From Nitrospirota bacterium (GTDB lineage Bacteria > Nitrospirota > Thermodesulfovibrionia > Thermodesulfovibrionales > UBA6898), in the NCBI GenBank assembly GCA_016217675.1, contig JACRHC010000009.1, positions 1 through 59,560 of the forward strand: a stretch of DNA of 59,560 nucleotides. The letters are read 5' to 3'. The notes below the pieces were generated by a model that had not been told where the DNA came from, did no database searches, and was given only the letters and a program-made list of their open reading frames with translations. Below, one piece after another: positions 1 through 10,301 of the stretch (positions within the stretch are counted from its first letter, which is position 1; each line of letters opens with the position of its first letter). The position numbers were made by a program, and so were the translations under genes.

Positions 1-45
1 AAAAACCCCCCCCCCCCCCCTTTGGGGGGGGGGGGGGGGGGGGGG
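1..45. repeat. Homopolymer inverted repeat C15-TTT-G22
   Basis: Positions 6-20 are fifteen C, 21-23 are TTT and 24-45 are twenty-two G, after five A. The C and G runs can pair into a perfect 15-bp hairpin with a three-base loop. It sits exactly at the window edge, 17 bases before the first gene. Such runs are hard to sequence and often mark assembly ends, so an artefact is as likely as a real structure. Confidence 0.6.
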
Positions 46-62
46 CTGACGCCTACGAGATA

Positions 63-386
63 ATGGAAATACTAAAACAGATATATTATTACCTTGACTA
101 TACGCTCCAGTTTCTGATGTGGCTGGTGATCGGCAGGGTTGCGGCCCAGATGGTTATTCGGAACCCGAATAATGTCATACGGAACATGTTCATACGCTTC
201 ACCGAACCGCTCTATAACCTCATAAAAAAGATCTTTCCCTTTTCCCGTGTGCCTGAAGAAAAGAGACAGACCACATGGGGAGTTCTTGACGGGTTTGTCC
301 CCATAATATTGATCCTCGGCATCTATATCATCCTTCGTCCGCTGATTAGGATCATTGTCGGCGTCATCATTGTAAATTTCAAGTAA
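63..386 (+). CDS. YggT family membrane protein
   Basis: A 107-residue protein with a hydrophobic segment near residues 12-32, a central basic loop with the sequence TEPLYNLIKKIFPF, and a second hydrophobic segment near residues 75-102. This layout and the conserved Pro-Leu-Tyr/Ile-Arg/Lys loop fit the YggT family, inner-membrane proteins of about 90-100 residues (often in two copies) whose exact job is unclear; some are linked to osmotic stress, cell division or photosystem biogenesis. The ATG at 63 has only a weak purine stretch before it. It is followed by a 121-base gap with its own promoter for acs, so the two genes are probably separate units. The family call rests on the loop and hydrophobicity pattern. 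Confidence 0.75.
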   Translation: MEILKQIYYYLDYTLQFLMWLVIGRVAAQMVIRNPNNVIRNMFIRFTEPLYNLIKKIFPFSRVPEEKRQTTWGVLDGFVPIILILGIYIILRPLIRIIVGVIIVNFK

Positions 387-423
387 CGGTAGCCTATTAC
401 AATTACTTATAAGATATTAGATA

Positions 424-452
424 TTGCTTATAGTTTCCGGTTGTATTATACT
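424..452 (+). promoter_or_regulatory. Candidate sigma70 promoter for acs
   Basis: TTGCTT at 424-429 and TATACT at 447-452 are 17 bases apart. A strong ribosome binding site, AAAGGAGGAG at 491-500, precedes the acs ATG at 508. The predicted leader is about 50 bases. Confidence 0.55.
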
Positions 453-507
453 CAAAGCGATTTTTCGCCTGCAGAGTCCGCTCATAACATAAAGGAGGAG
501 TTAGATT

Positions 508-2484
<1,977 letters not shown>

Positions 2485-2523
2485 TAACGTTAATTATTTG
2501 GCGTGATTTAAGGTATCATAACG

Positions 2524-2551
2524 GGAGCAGGTGAAAACCTGCTCCTTTTTT
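2524..2551 (+). terminator. Intrinsic terminator after acs
   Basis: A perfect 9-bp stem (2524-2532 with 2537-2545), a GAAA loop and six T at 2546-2551, 40 bases after the acs stop. Confidence 0.95.
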
Positions 2552-2577
2552 ACGTATGAAGCGCAATAAGGAGATCT

Positions 2578-3147
2578 ATGGTAATTGAGCGATTGAAAAA
2601 ACTGATAGGCAAGGAATCGGTCATGAAGAAGGCTGATATCGATCGTCTGTCCGCAATGCCGCCTGAACAGAAGGAACAGGAACTGCAGTCCCTATTCTAC
2701 GAACTTGCCTTTAAAGATGCTGCAGCCTTTGTTTATGACGGACTGAGTAGATCTGAATCGCCCTTCAGCAGCCTCGATAGAAATGCCTTTTTTCATGAGA
2801 TACTAATTATGAACTTCTGGATGATGCAGAAGGTTTTTTCGAAATATATAAAGGACCTTGCTGAAAAAATGCACATGCATTATTTTGGATCACTATCCGA
2901 TATTGCGGAGAGAAAAGCTGCCTTGAAACCAAAATTGAAAACCTATAGCCTCTGTTGGGATGAGTATACCGGACACCACGACGAGTTTGGACTGAAGGTC
3001 GGAGAGATCCTTTTTGGAAAAGGAGCAGCATACCCGGAAAAGAATGTTTCGTTCTGGATAATTACCTATGCGGACGACAGTATAAAAAAATATAAGAAGG
3101 CGAGAAAGCAGTGCCTTGAAGCCGGTCTGCTTCATAAAGGAGAATGA
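2578..3147 (+). CDS. Protein of unknown function, 189 aa
   Basis: I do not recognise this protein. It is soluble and mixed-charge, with a mostly helical look in the first 110 residues. The C-terminal half holds Trp, Tyr and His-rich stretches (for example YTGHHDEFG near residue 145) and ends in a Lys-rich segment. No signal peptide or membrane segment is visible. The ATG at 2578 is preceded by AAGGAG with good spacing; a second ATG at residue 16 is possible. The gene overlaps the next one by four bases (ATGA), so it is probably co-translated with the isochorismatase-family hydrolase. It lies right after the acs terminator, so it needs its own promoter, which I could not assign. Confidence 0.8.
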   Translation: MVIERLKKLIGKESVMKKADIDRLSAMPPEQKEQELQSLFYELAFKDAAAFVYDGLSRSESPFSSLDRNAFFHEILIMNFWMMQKVFSKYIKDLAEKMHMHYFGSLSDIAERKAALKPKLKTYSLCWDEYTGHHDEFGLKVGEILFGKGAAYPEKNVSFWIITYADDSIKKYKKARKQCLEAGLLHKGE

Positions 3148-3701
3148 TCATGGAAAAGTTCATACTGAAACGGGATAAATCTTTGCTGGTCATTGTTGAC
3201 ATTCAGGAGCGCCTTGCCGTTGCCATGACTGAAAAGGAGAGGGTGGTAGTCAATACTCTTCACCTGATCGAGTCTGCCAGGCTGCTTGGCTTGCCGCTCC
3301 TGATAACCGAACAGTATCCGAAAGGGCTTGGACCGACTCTGCCCGAGGTCAGAAATGCAGTGCAGACGTATGCGCCGATCGAAAAGATCACCTTCAGTTG
3401 CTGCGGAGAGAAGTTCTTTATGGAAGCAGTACAGGAGACCGAAAAAAAGCAGATCATCCTTATCGGCATGGAAACGCATGTCTGTGTTTTACAGACCTGC
3501 ATTGACCTTCTGCAGGCTGATTATGATGTTCATGTTGTTGCAGATGCTGTCTGCTCAAGAACAGATGCGAATTACAGGACTGCCCTGGAATATATGCGAG
3601 ACGCAGGGGCAGTGATAACCTGCACAGAAACAGTCCTGTTTCAGCTGCTGGTGAAGGCAGGCACAGAGGAATTCAAGGCTATATCAAAGAGGATCAAGTA
3701 A
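3144..3701 (+). CDS. Isochorismatase-family cysteine hydrolase
   Basis: A 185-residue alpha/beta hydrolase of the isochorismatase/nicotinamidase/YcaC superfamily, normal in length. The catalytic triad can be placed as Asp19 (in VDIQERL), Lys81 (in IEKITFSCC) and Cys114 (in METHVCVLQT); the residue pair before the Cys follows the family pattern. Members hydrolyse isochorismate, nicotinamide, N-carbamoyl amines or similar small molecules through a Cys thioester; the substrate here cannot be told from sequence. It overlaps the upstream unknown gene by four bases. A second ATG at 3150 could be the true start. A large hairpin follows the stop. Confidence 0.9.
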   Translation: MIMEKFILKRDKSLLVIVDIQERLAVAMTEKERVVVNTLHLIESARLLGLPLLITEQYPKGLGPTLPEVRNAVQTYAPIEKITFSCCGEKFFMEAVQETEKKQIILIGMETHVCVLQTCIDLLQADYDVHVVADAVCSRTDANYRTALEYMRDAGAVITCTETVLFQLLVKAGTEEFKAISKRIK

Positions 3702-3723
3702 CGATTTCTTAGTGAAGTTGAAG

Positions 3724-3762
3724 ACCCTATTGTAACCCGGCAAGGCCGGGATACAATAGGGT
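3724..3762. terminator. Long hairpin between convergent genes
   Basis: Arms 3724-3741 and 3745-3762 pair over 18 positions with one A/A mismatch, around a 3-base loop. It lies between the ends of two convergent genes and could stop transcription from both sides. Neither strand has a T tract after the stem, so it is not a classical intrinsic terminator. Confidence 0.7.
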
Positions 3763-3775
3763 AACAGCCTGTAAA

Positions 3776-4201
3776 TCATGCTACTGTATGAACGATCTCA
3801 TCTATCTTACTGGCCAGGTCTTCAGCAGGAATCACCACTATCTTCTTTCCGGCTATGACCGTTTCAAACCGTTCTGCTGTCATGCTTGCCTCATAAGCCT
3901 CACCCAGTCTGCCGTAGATGCTCTGGATCTGTTTCTGCTTAAGCCCCTTGCTTGCCGTAAAGGTCTTGAAATTTATCTCCTGGCCGTTTTCAAACCAGGC
4001 TAAACCAAACATGCCCGGCGGCTTGCCGATGTACACATAGACTGTTTTTGCTGATGGCACGAATTCCATATGGTCATGAATCTTGCCGACAAAGGGTTCT
4101 AACGAAGATATATATTCGTTCAGTCTTGAGGCTGCCTGACTCGAAGGATCGAGCTGCGGCAGTTCCTTTTCCTTACCAAAAAGTTTTCCGAATAAGCCCA
4201 C
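3776..4201 (-). CDS. Protein of unknown function, 141 aa
   Basis: I do not recognise this protein. It begins with GLFGKLFGKEKELP, an amphipathic start seen in small cytoplasmic accessory proteins. A core of about 100 mixed alpha/beta residues follows (TVYVYIGKPPGMFGLAWFENG near the middle), and the end is conserved-looking and helical. No membrane segment or metal motif is visible. I place the start at the GTG at 4201-4199, because AAAGGAGG (complement of 4208-4214) sits five to six bases before it; the ATG at 4219 would place that ribosome binding site inside the coding region. It is the last gene of the secA-GGDEF-GTPase run but is separated from the gene before it by 123 bases. Confidence 0.75.
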   Translation of the reverse strand: MGLFGKLFGKEKELPQLDPSSQAASRLNEYISSLEPFVGKIHDHMEFVPSAKTVYVYIGKPPGMFGLAWFENGQEINFKTFTASKGLKQKQIQSIYGRLGEAYEASMTAERFETVIAGKKIVVIPAEDLASKIDEIVHTVA

Positions 4202-4324
4202 GGTAACCTCCTTTAACATTGCTGGTTTAAAAAAGAATCTAATCTACTGCTGACCTTATTGCGTTAATCCTTTCTGACAGTCTCCCCCTATGATAAGACC
4301 GATGAAATCGGCATACAAGCTGTT

Positions 4325-4759
4325 CTATCGTGATCGGCCCTTTTCCTGAGACAGGAAAGCAGCCAGCTTATCAATTTCGCCCTCTTCGAGTTCTTTAAGC
4401 CAGATAGTCATGTCCTTTCGCGAATGATCCTCGTGAAGCGTTATAACAAGGCGCTTCTTATCCGGGCGATCGATGCCGATAATATTGCGGTAACGAATAA
4501 GCTGCTTTGTGCGGGACTGATACACCTCTAAAAAATCTTTGTGCACAGATACTTGAGGCTGTCTGCTCTTGATCAGGGTCATAATGAACATGCCTGCGCC
4601 AAAGATCACCATGAATCCGACAGAACCGGAAAGAGCTTCGTTACGGGAAAAAGACTGAGCAATGAGAAGAACTCCCGCAAGAGCTAAGAGACCATACAGC
4701 AGAAGAAATAAATAGAGACGAGATTTCTTTATATATATCTTCGTGCCGATCATTCCCAT
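4325..4759 (-). CDS. Small membrane protein with C-terminal PH-like domain
   Basis: A 144-residue protein with two hydrophobic helices (about residues 13-33 and 45-63), then a cytoplasmic domain of about 80 residues. The pattern in that domain, a short beta-rich run with YQSRTKQLIRYRNIIGI and a final amphipathic helix, resembles small bacterial membrane proteins with PH-like domains (STM3941-like). This is a resemblance of layout, and the function is unknown. It starts 17 bases after the GTPase stop, so it is probably co-transcribed with it; the ATG at 4753 is an alternative start. Confidence 0.65.
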   Translation of the reverse strand: MGMIGTKIYIKKSRLYLFLLLYGLLALAGVLLIAQSFSRNEALSGSVGFMVIFGAGMFIMTLIKSRQPQVSVHKDFLEVYQSRTKQLIRYRNIIGIDRPDKKRLVITLHEDHSRKDMTIWLKELEEGEIDKLAAFLSQEKGRSR

Positions 4760-4776
4760 TATCGTCCAGGCGAAAC

Positions 4777-6183
4777 TTACAGTCTAAACCAGCTCTTTTT
4801 TTCCTTTATCGAGCCAAGAAGGTCTGAAACATCTCTGAGCAGGTCTGAGATTTCTTTTTGTTCACGTCTCAGTTCCCTGAACTCTTTTATATCTTTCAGT
4901 TCTGTTTCTTTTGCGGGTGGTTCCTTTAAAAGGGCCATCTCATTCTTTATTGAGCCAACTTCGCCCTTCAGGTCAGACACTGTTTTCTGAAGCACGGCTA
5001 TTGCATCCGAGACCTTTCTTAGCGTAACTGAAACCGTTGCGAGGTCATCAGCCAAGTTGTCAATTTTTTCCGTAGGGAAGGGCTGCAGGTCAAATTGAGG
5101 TCTCTCTTCCCTGCGCAGCATATCTTCTCTTATCGGTTCCTCACGGAAAGGCTCAGTCAATAGCTGAGCGGACACGACCGGAGGAACCTCTTCTGTTAGC
5201 GGCGTCTCCGGGAGAATATCGGTCCACCGTGTCACGGATGCCGCCGGAGCAGCTTCTTCTATTACCGGTGCAGGAGGAACTGACTTCGTTTCCGTCACGG
5301 CAGTATGCCCGGAACCGCTCATCAGTTCAGGTTCATATACTGGTTCCAACAGCTCAGCCTCGGCAATTTCAATTGCATCGGCTTCATTATCAGGAACAAT
5401 CTCCAGTTCTTCTTCGGCAATTTCAATTGCATCGACTTCGATTACCGGCCCTGTTGATGACACAGGTGCCGGTATTTCGAACTCTTCCAATTCGCGCTCG
5501 ATTTTCCGCTTTATCGGTTCAGCAGCAGCCTCTGTCACAGGCATAGCCGGTGCAACTGCCTCTTTTTTCTGCTCAGCAGGCTGTATTTCAATTTTATGTT
5601 TCTTCGAAATATCCTTGAGTACGAGTTTTGTGATCCTCTTGAATGCCTCTTCGACACCCCCGCCGTTTATGGCAGTAGCCTCAAGGACTTCATAATTATT
5701 GTTCTGATTCAGATCCTGATTGAGTTCCTCGACCGAAAGAATGTTTTTGAGGTCCCGCTTGTTGTATTGCAGTATGATGGGTATGATGTCAGGATTAATA
5801 TTGTTTGATATGAGATTTTCCCGCATATTCTCGAAGCTCTCGATATTCTGGTCCCTCATGTCCTTCTGCGAGTCCGCAACAAATACAACCGCATCTGCAC
5901 CTTTTAGAACAACTTTTCTGGTCGCATTGTATCTGACCTGACCCGGGACAGTATAGAGCTGAAAACGAATCGAAAATTCCCGAATTTTGCCGAGTTCGAT
6001 CGGAAGAAAATCAAAAAAAAGTGTGCGGTCCGACTCGGTCGAAAGGGAGAGCAGTTTCCCTTTCGTCTCAGGGTTAAGGACTGCGTGAAGGTGCTGGAGA
6101 TTTGTAGTCTTGCCGCTTAATCCGGGGCCGTAATAAACAATCTTGAGGGTTATTTCCTTTGTTGCATAATTGAAAAGTGCCAT
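4777..6183 (-). CDS. MglA-type small GTPase with coiled-coil tail
   Basis: Residues 1-195 match MglA, the Ras-like GTPase that sets front-rear polarity in Myxococcus. G1 loop GPGLSGKTT is at residues 19-27, the TVPGQ box (MglA-type, instead of DTAGQ) at 78-82, and NKRD at 141-144, so nucleotide binding looks intact. MglA is normally about 195 residues, whereas this protein has 468. Residues 200-370 are acidic and proline-rich, with DAIEIAE twice, and residues 375-460 form a predicted coiled coil ending in KKSWFRL. The tail may anchor or multimerise the GTPase. It starts two bases after the diguanylate cyclase stop, in the secA-led unit. No MglB (Roadblock/LC7) gene is nearby. Confidence 0.9.
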   Translation of the reverse strand: MALFNYATKEITLKIVYYGPGLSGKTTNLQHLHAVLNPETKGKLLSLSTESDRTLFFDFLPIELGKIREFSIRFQLYTVPGQVRYNATRKVVLKGADAVVFVADSQKDMRDQNIESFENMRENLISNNINPDIIPIILQYNKRDLKNILSVEELNQDLNQNNNYEVLEATAINGGGVEEAFKRITKLVLKDISKKHKIEIQPAEQKKEAVAPAMPVTEAAAEPIKRKIERELEEFEIPAPVSSTGPVIEVDAIEIAEEELEIVPDNEADAIEIAEAELLEPVYEPELMSGSGHTAVTETKSVPPAPVIEEAAPAASVTRWTDILPETPLTEEVPPVVSAQLLTEPFREEPIREDMLRREERPQFDLQPFPTEKIDNLADDLATVSVTLRKVSDAIAVLQKTVSDLKGEVGSIKNEMALLKEPPAKETELKDIKEFRELRREQKEISDLLRDVSDLLGSIKEKKSWFRL

Positions 6184-6185
6184 TT

Positions 6186-7586
6186 TTATACTATAGCATA
6201 AACGCCATTTCTTGTCTGATTTTTTACTCTGTACATTGCGTCATCAGCGAGCTTTAACAGCTCCTCCTTTGATTTTGCACTTTCAGGGTATGAGGCCACG
6301 CCGAAGCTCGCAGTCATCTTGAAGGAATACCCGTCTCTCTTCAGAAAAACATTGTGTTCTATGGACCTTCTTATCCTTTCTGCTATTTGACTCGCATTTT
6401 TTGGCGCTGTCTGGGGAAGAACCATAACGAATTCATCTCCTCCATAGCGGGCAACGATATCAACGGTCCGCAGGCTTTTCAGGAGCAGCTGTCCCATCTC
6501 GACAAGGAGCTTGCTGCCGACAAGATGTCCGTAATTATCATTGATAAGCTTGAAGTGGTCGACATCCATAAATATGAGGGAAAGGGAGGTATGATGACGC
6601 GTAGCCCGCGAGATTTCAAGGTCAAGAGAACGGTTGAGATACCGCGTATTGAATAGTTTTGTAAGGTCATCCGTTATGGACATCTCAGTCATCTTCTGAT
6701 AGAGCGCAGACCGTTCTATGGCTATGGCAGCATGATCAACAATGCGCAGCACAAGATCAAGGTCTTCCTTGGTAAAGGGATCGCTGGTGGTCTTGTTTAC
6801 CACCTCCAGCACGCCGAGAATAACTCCCTTATTCATGATTGGAACGCACATGATGGATTTGGTTCGGAAGTCAGTTTCCTTGTCAATCCTGTTGCTGAAA
6901 CGAGGGTCTTTTGAGACATCGGGAACAACGACCGGAATCTGTTCCTGAGCGACCCAGCCGGCAATACCTTCTCCCCGCTTGAGCCGTTCTTTCTTGATCT
7001 TTTTCCTGCCCTCTTTCTTTCCCGCAGTCTTCTCGAAGATGAGTTCACCCGTCTCTTCGTCAAGCAGAAGGATTGACCACGCCTCTGCCTTAATAAGGGG
7101 TTTAGCCTTTTTCATGATTGTGCCCAACACTTCATTGAGTTCAACGGCTGAAGTGAGTGTCTTGCTCACCTCTTCAAAAAAATCAAGTTCTTTCCGGGTG
7201 ATTTCAAGTCTGTGTCTCAGCGTACGATTTTCTGTTATCAGTTCTTTTTCGTGCAGGATCTTTTTAAGCGCGAATGCAAATTCCTTTGCCGCGGGAGCGT
7301 ATAGAGGGCAGACGAGTTCAGACTTGAGCCAGACAGAGATACCGGAAAAAGAAGGGTTGTCAGAGATAACAATCTTGGGAGTTTCCCTGAATTTCGCAAG
7401 GAACTCCCTGAAGGAAGGCTCCCTGCTTTGCGCCTTCTCCAAAATCAGCAGATCAGGACTGTCTTCGGCACGATACCGCATGGTACCTATCGAACGGAAA
7501 CGAAAAAGGATTACCCCTCTGTCGAGAAGCAGTTCTTCAAGCTCTCTGGTAATGCCGACAGTGCCTATATAAAAGACCTTATTCAT
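6186..7586 (-). CDS. Diguanylate cyclase with GAF domain
   Basis: Makes cyclic-di-GMP from two GTP. From the ATG at 7586 it has 466 residues: an N-terminal receiver-like region of about 120 residues ([11 protein letters not shown] start) without a clear phospho-acceptor Asp, a short coiled linker, a GAF sensory domain near residues 140-290, and a GGDEF domain from about 300. The catalytic signature RYGGDEF is near residues 379-385. RxxD (RTVD) lies five residues before it, so the product-inhibition site is intact. The reading frame runs further upstream inside secA, but the ATG overlapping the secA stop is the sensible start. The context suggests that c-di-GMP signalling is tied to the GTPase that follows. 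Confidence 0.93.
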   Translation of the reverse strand: MNKVFYIGTVGITRELEELLLDRGVILFRFRSIGTMRYRAEDSPDLLILEKAQSREPSFREFLAKFRETPKIVISDNPSFSGISVWLKSELVCPLYAPAAKEFAFALKKILHEKELITENRTLRHRLEITRKELDFFEEVSKTLTSAVELNEVLGTIMKKAKPLIKAEAWSILLLDEETGELIFEKTAGKKEGRKKIKKERLKRGEGIAGWVAQEQIPVVVPDVSKDPRFSNRIDKETDFRTKSIMCVPIMNKGVILGVLEVVNKTTSDPFTKEDLDLVLRIVDHAAIAIERSALYQKMTEMSITDDLTKLFNTRYLNRSLDLEISRATRHHTSLSLIFMDVDHFKLINDNYGHLVGSKLLVEMGQLLLKSLRTVDIVARYGGDEFVMVLPQTAPKNASQIAERIRRSIEHNVFLKRDGYSFKMTASFGVASYPESAKSKEELLKLADDAMYRVKNQTRNGVYAIV

Positions 7587-10194
7587 TTGCTCCACAGCAC
7601 TTCTTATACTTCTTGCCGCTGCCACAGGGGCAGGGATCATTGCGTCCTACTTTCCTGCCTTTTGTAACGGTCTGCGAAGTGCTGCTTTCGCCGCGATTAT
7701 AATTCAATGCCGATTTCTCATGTCGCGTCTTTATACGCTCCTCCTGGTTTCTCTGCACCTGAACCTTGAAGAGCCGCATAACAACATCTGTCGCAATCCT
7801 GCCGGAGAGTTCTCCGAACATGTCAAAGGCCTCTTTCTTGTATTCAACGAGCGGGTCCCGCTGCGCATATCCTCTCAGACCTATACCCTCCTTAAGATGA
7901 TCCATGGCCAGGAGGTGGTCCTTCCACTGGGAGTCAACGACCTGAAGCAGTATCCATTTTTCCATGTACCGCATCATGTCGCTGCCGATTTCAGACTCTT
8001 TCCTGTCATAGAAACTTCTTGCCTCCGCGGACAGGCTGTCTCTCAAAGAGTCAATATCATCGGGAATCTCCTGCACCGAAAAATCAAGAAGCCCGTATAC
8101 TGAATCCTTGAGTCCCTTGAGGTCCCAATCTTCTTTATGTTTGCCCTCAGGGCAGTGAATTGCGAGAATCTCGTCAATGTTCTCGTCAACCATGCCAAAG
8201 ACCCTCTCCTTAACCTCAGCCTCCTGCAGGAGTTCCCGTCTGAACGTATAGATTTCGGTCCTCTGCTTGTTCATAACATCATCATATTCAAGCAGGTGCT
8301 TTCTGATGTCAAAGTTCTGGGACTCTACCCGCTTCTGGGCGTTCTCAATAGCCTTTGATACCATCGTGTTCTCGATCGGCATACTGTCATCCATACCGAG
8401 TTTACCCATGAGACCGGAGACCCGGTCAGAATAAAATATCCGCATGAGGTCATCTTCGAGCGACAGATAAAAGCGGGACGCGCCAGGGTCTCCCTGTCTG
8501 CCGGAACGGCCTCTGAGCTGATTGTCTATTCTTCTTGCCTCGTGCCTCTCCGTACCGAGAATAAAAAGGCCTCCGGCTTCAAGGACCTTCTTCTTGTCTT
8601 CTTCGCACATCTGCACAGCCTCAGCAAGCGCTGCGTTCCAATCTTCCTCTGTATGATCAGGCTTATCTTTCAGCATGTCCCTGGCTATTGTCGTTGGGTT
8701 TCCGCCAAGAACGATGTCAGTTCCTCTGCCGGCCATATTTGTCGCGATGGTCACAGCCTGGCTTCTGCCTGCATGGACAATAATCTCAGCTTCCTTGTCA
8801 TGGTATTTTGCATTCAGCACAGAATGCCTGATGCCGCGTTTCTTTAGCAGGCTGCCTAACAGTTCTGACCTCTCGATCGATATTGTTCCTACAAGCACCG
8901 GTTGCCCTTTTTTGTTGCATTCCTCTATCTGGTTGATAACAGCATCAAACTTGCCTTTTTCGGTCTTGTAAATCATATCAGGGTGGTCTTTTCTGATCAT
9001 GGGCCTGTTTGTGGGGATGACGGTCACATCAAGATTGTATATTTTGGCAAACTCCTCTGCTTCGGTCAAAGCAGTGCCTGTCATTCCGGAAAGTTTGTTG
9101 TACATTCTGAAAAAATTCTGAAAAGTGATAGTCGCAAGGGTCTGATTTTCGTTTTCGATCTTTACGCCTTCCTTTGCCTCAACTGCCTGATGGAGGCCGT
9201 CAGACCAGCGTCTGCCGGGCATGAGCCTTCCTGTGAACTCATCAACAATGATAACCTCGCCGTCGGTTACCACATAATCGACATCGCGCTTAAAGAGGTT
9301 GTGCCCCTTAAGGGCCTGCAGGATGTGATGGACCAGATCGATGTTCGCAGGGTCATAGAGATTGCCCGCACCAAGGAGTTTCTCTGCCTTGATGTTGCCT
9401 TCCTCGGTCAGAATTACGGTACGTGCCTTTTCATCAATCGTATAATCGATATCCTTTTGCAGCTTCGGAATGATCTTGTCAATCTTGTAGTATTTATCTG
9501 TCGATTCCTCTGAAGGTCCGGATATAATGAGCGGGGTTCTCGCCTCATCGATAAGGATGCTGTCGACTTCGTCGACGATTGCATAATTGAGCGGTCTTTG
9601 AACAAACTGGGCACTGTCGTATTTCATGTTATCTCTGAGGTAGTCAAAACCGAATTCATTATTCGTGCCATAGGTAATGTCTGCACCGTATGATTCCTGG
9701 CGCTGTTCATCAGTAAGCCCATGGACGATTATGCCGGTGCTCAGGCCCAGGAAGCTGTAAAGCGGGTTCATCCACTGTGCGTCCCTGCGTGCGAGATAGT
9801 CATTTACCGTGACGACATGGACGCCTTTTCCTCCCAGGCCGTTCAGGTACACGGGAAGAGTGGCAACAAGTGTCTTCCCCTCGCCGGTCTTCATCTCAGC
9901 GATTGCGCCCTCATGAAGAACGATGCCTCCGAGAAGCTGAACATCAAAATGCCGCATCTTCAGCACGCGCCTTGAAGCCTCTCTGCAGACAGCAAATGCT
10001 TCAGGCAGAAGCGCATCAAGGGTTTCTCCTTTGCTGATGCGGTCCCTGAACTCTACGGTCTTTGCCTGCAGCTGGCTGTCTGAAAGCGGCAGAATGCCCT
10101 GCTCCAGGGCATTAATTTTATCCACCATCGCAGAAAGTCTCTTAATCTCACGGTCATTCTTTGTTCCGATTATTTTTTTCAATATTCCAAGCAT
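7579..10194 (-). CDS. secA: Preprotein translocase ATPase SecA
   Basis: The motor that drives unfolded proteins through SecYEG. At 871 residues the length is normal. Walker A MKTGEGKT is at residues 101-108, the Walker B-like region [14 protein letters not shown] near 210, the helicase motif [10 protein letters not shown] follows, and the C-terminal zinc-binding SEC-C tail [18 protein letters not shown] is complete, the part that contacts SecB and phospholipids. The gene overlaps the diguanylate cyclase by eight bases. The -10-like box TAATAT ends only five bases before the ATG and no ribosome binding site is visible, so the transcript may be leaderless. Confidence 0.98.
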   Translation of the reverse strand: MLGILKKIIGTKNDREIKRLSAMVDKINALEQGILPLSDSQLQAKTVEFRDRISKGETLDALLPEAFAVCREASRRVLKMRHFDVQLLGGIVLHEGAIAEMKTGEGKTLVATLPVYLNGLGGKGVHVVTVNDYLARRDAQWMNPLYSFLGLSTGIIVHGLTDEQRQESYGADITYGTNNEFGFDYLRDNMKYDSAQFVQRPLNYAIVDEVDSILIDEARTPLIISGPSEESTDKYYKIDKIIPKLQKDIDYTIDEKARTVILTEEGNIKAEKLLGAGNLYDPANIDLVHHILQALKGHNLFKRDVDYVVTDGEVIIVDEFTGRLMPGRRWSDGLHQAVEAKEGVKIENENQTLATITFQNFFRMYNKLSGMTGTALTEAEEFAKIYNLDVTVIPTNRPMIRKDHPDMIYKTEKGKFDAVINQIEECNKKGQPVLVGTISIERSELLGSLLKKRGIRHSVLNAKYHDKEAEIIVHAGRSQAVTIATNMAGRGTDIVLGGNPTTIARDMLKDKPDHTEEDWNAALAEAVQMCEEDKKKVLEAGGLFILGTERHEARRIDNQLRGRSGRQGDPGASRFYLSLEDDLMRIFYSDRVSGLMGKLGMDDSMPIENTMVSKAIENAQKRVESQNFDIRKHLLEYDDVMNKQRTEIYTFRRELLQEAEVKERVFGMVDENIDEILAIHCPEGKHKEDWDLKGLKDSVYGLLDFSVQEIPDDIDSLRDSLSAEARSFYDRKESEIGSDMMRYMEKWILLQVVDSQWKDHLLAMDHLKEGIGLRGYAQRDPLVEYKKEAFDMFGELSGRIATDVVMRLFKVQVQRNQEERIKTRHEKSALNYNRGESSTSQTVTKGRKVGRNDPCPCGSGKKYKKCCGANE

Positions 10195-10199
10195 GAATA

Positions 10200-10228
10200 A
10201 TATTAAATGAACAGGGCCAATATTTCAA
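10200..10228 (-). promoter_or_regulatory. Candidate promoter for secA (leaderless layout)
   Basis: On the minus strand TTGAAA (10228-10223) and TAATAT (10205-10200) are 17 bases apart, and the secA ATG begins five bases later at 10194. Transcription would start at or next to the start codon. Confidence 0.45.
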
Positions 10229-10266
10229 GAAGAGAGTGCCACTAAGCGTTTGAAAATCAAGGAAAT

Positions 10267-10296
10267 TTGATGAAAAGAGCGCTGGCGTGGTAAATT
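10267..10296 (+). promoter_or_regulatory. Candidate promoter for miaB (leaderless layout)
   Basis: TTGATG at 10267-10272 and TAAATT at 10291-10296 are 18 bases apart. The miaB ATG follows at 10302, with five bases between and no ribosome binding site. Confidence 0.4.
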
Positions 10297-10301
10297 TTAG
10301 A

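Noticed and set aside
4299..4311. Small CCGAT/ATCGG hairpin in the gap before the 141-residue gene
   Set aside because: Five base pairs only, with no context supporting a function.
8902..9513. 203-residue open frame opposite secA
   Set aside because: It lies fully inside the clearly conserved secA gene on the other strand, has no ribosome binding site and no family resemblance.
10287..10301. GTG at 10287 as miaB start
   Set aside because: It falls inside the likely promoter spacer and adds residues with no similarity; the ATG at 10302 fits the family.
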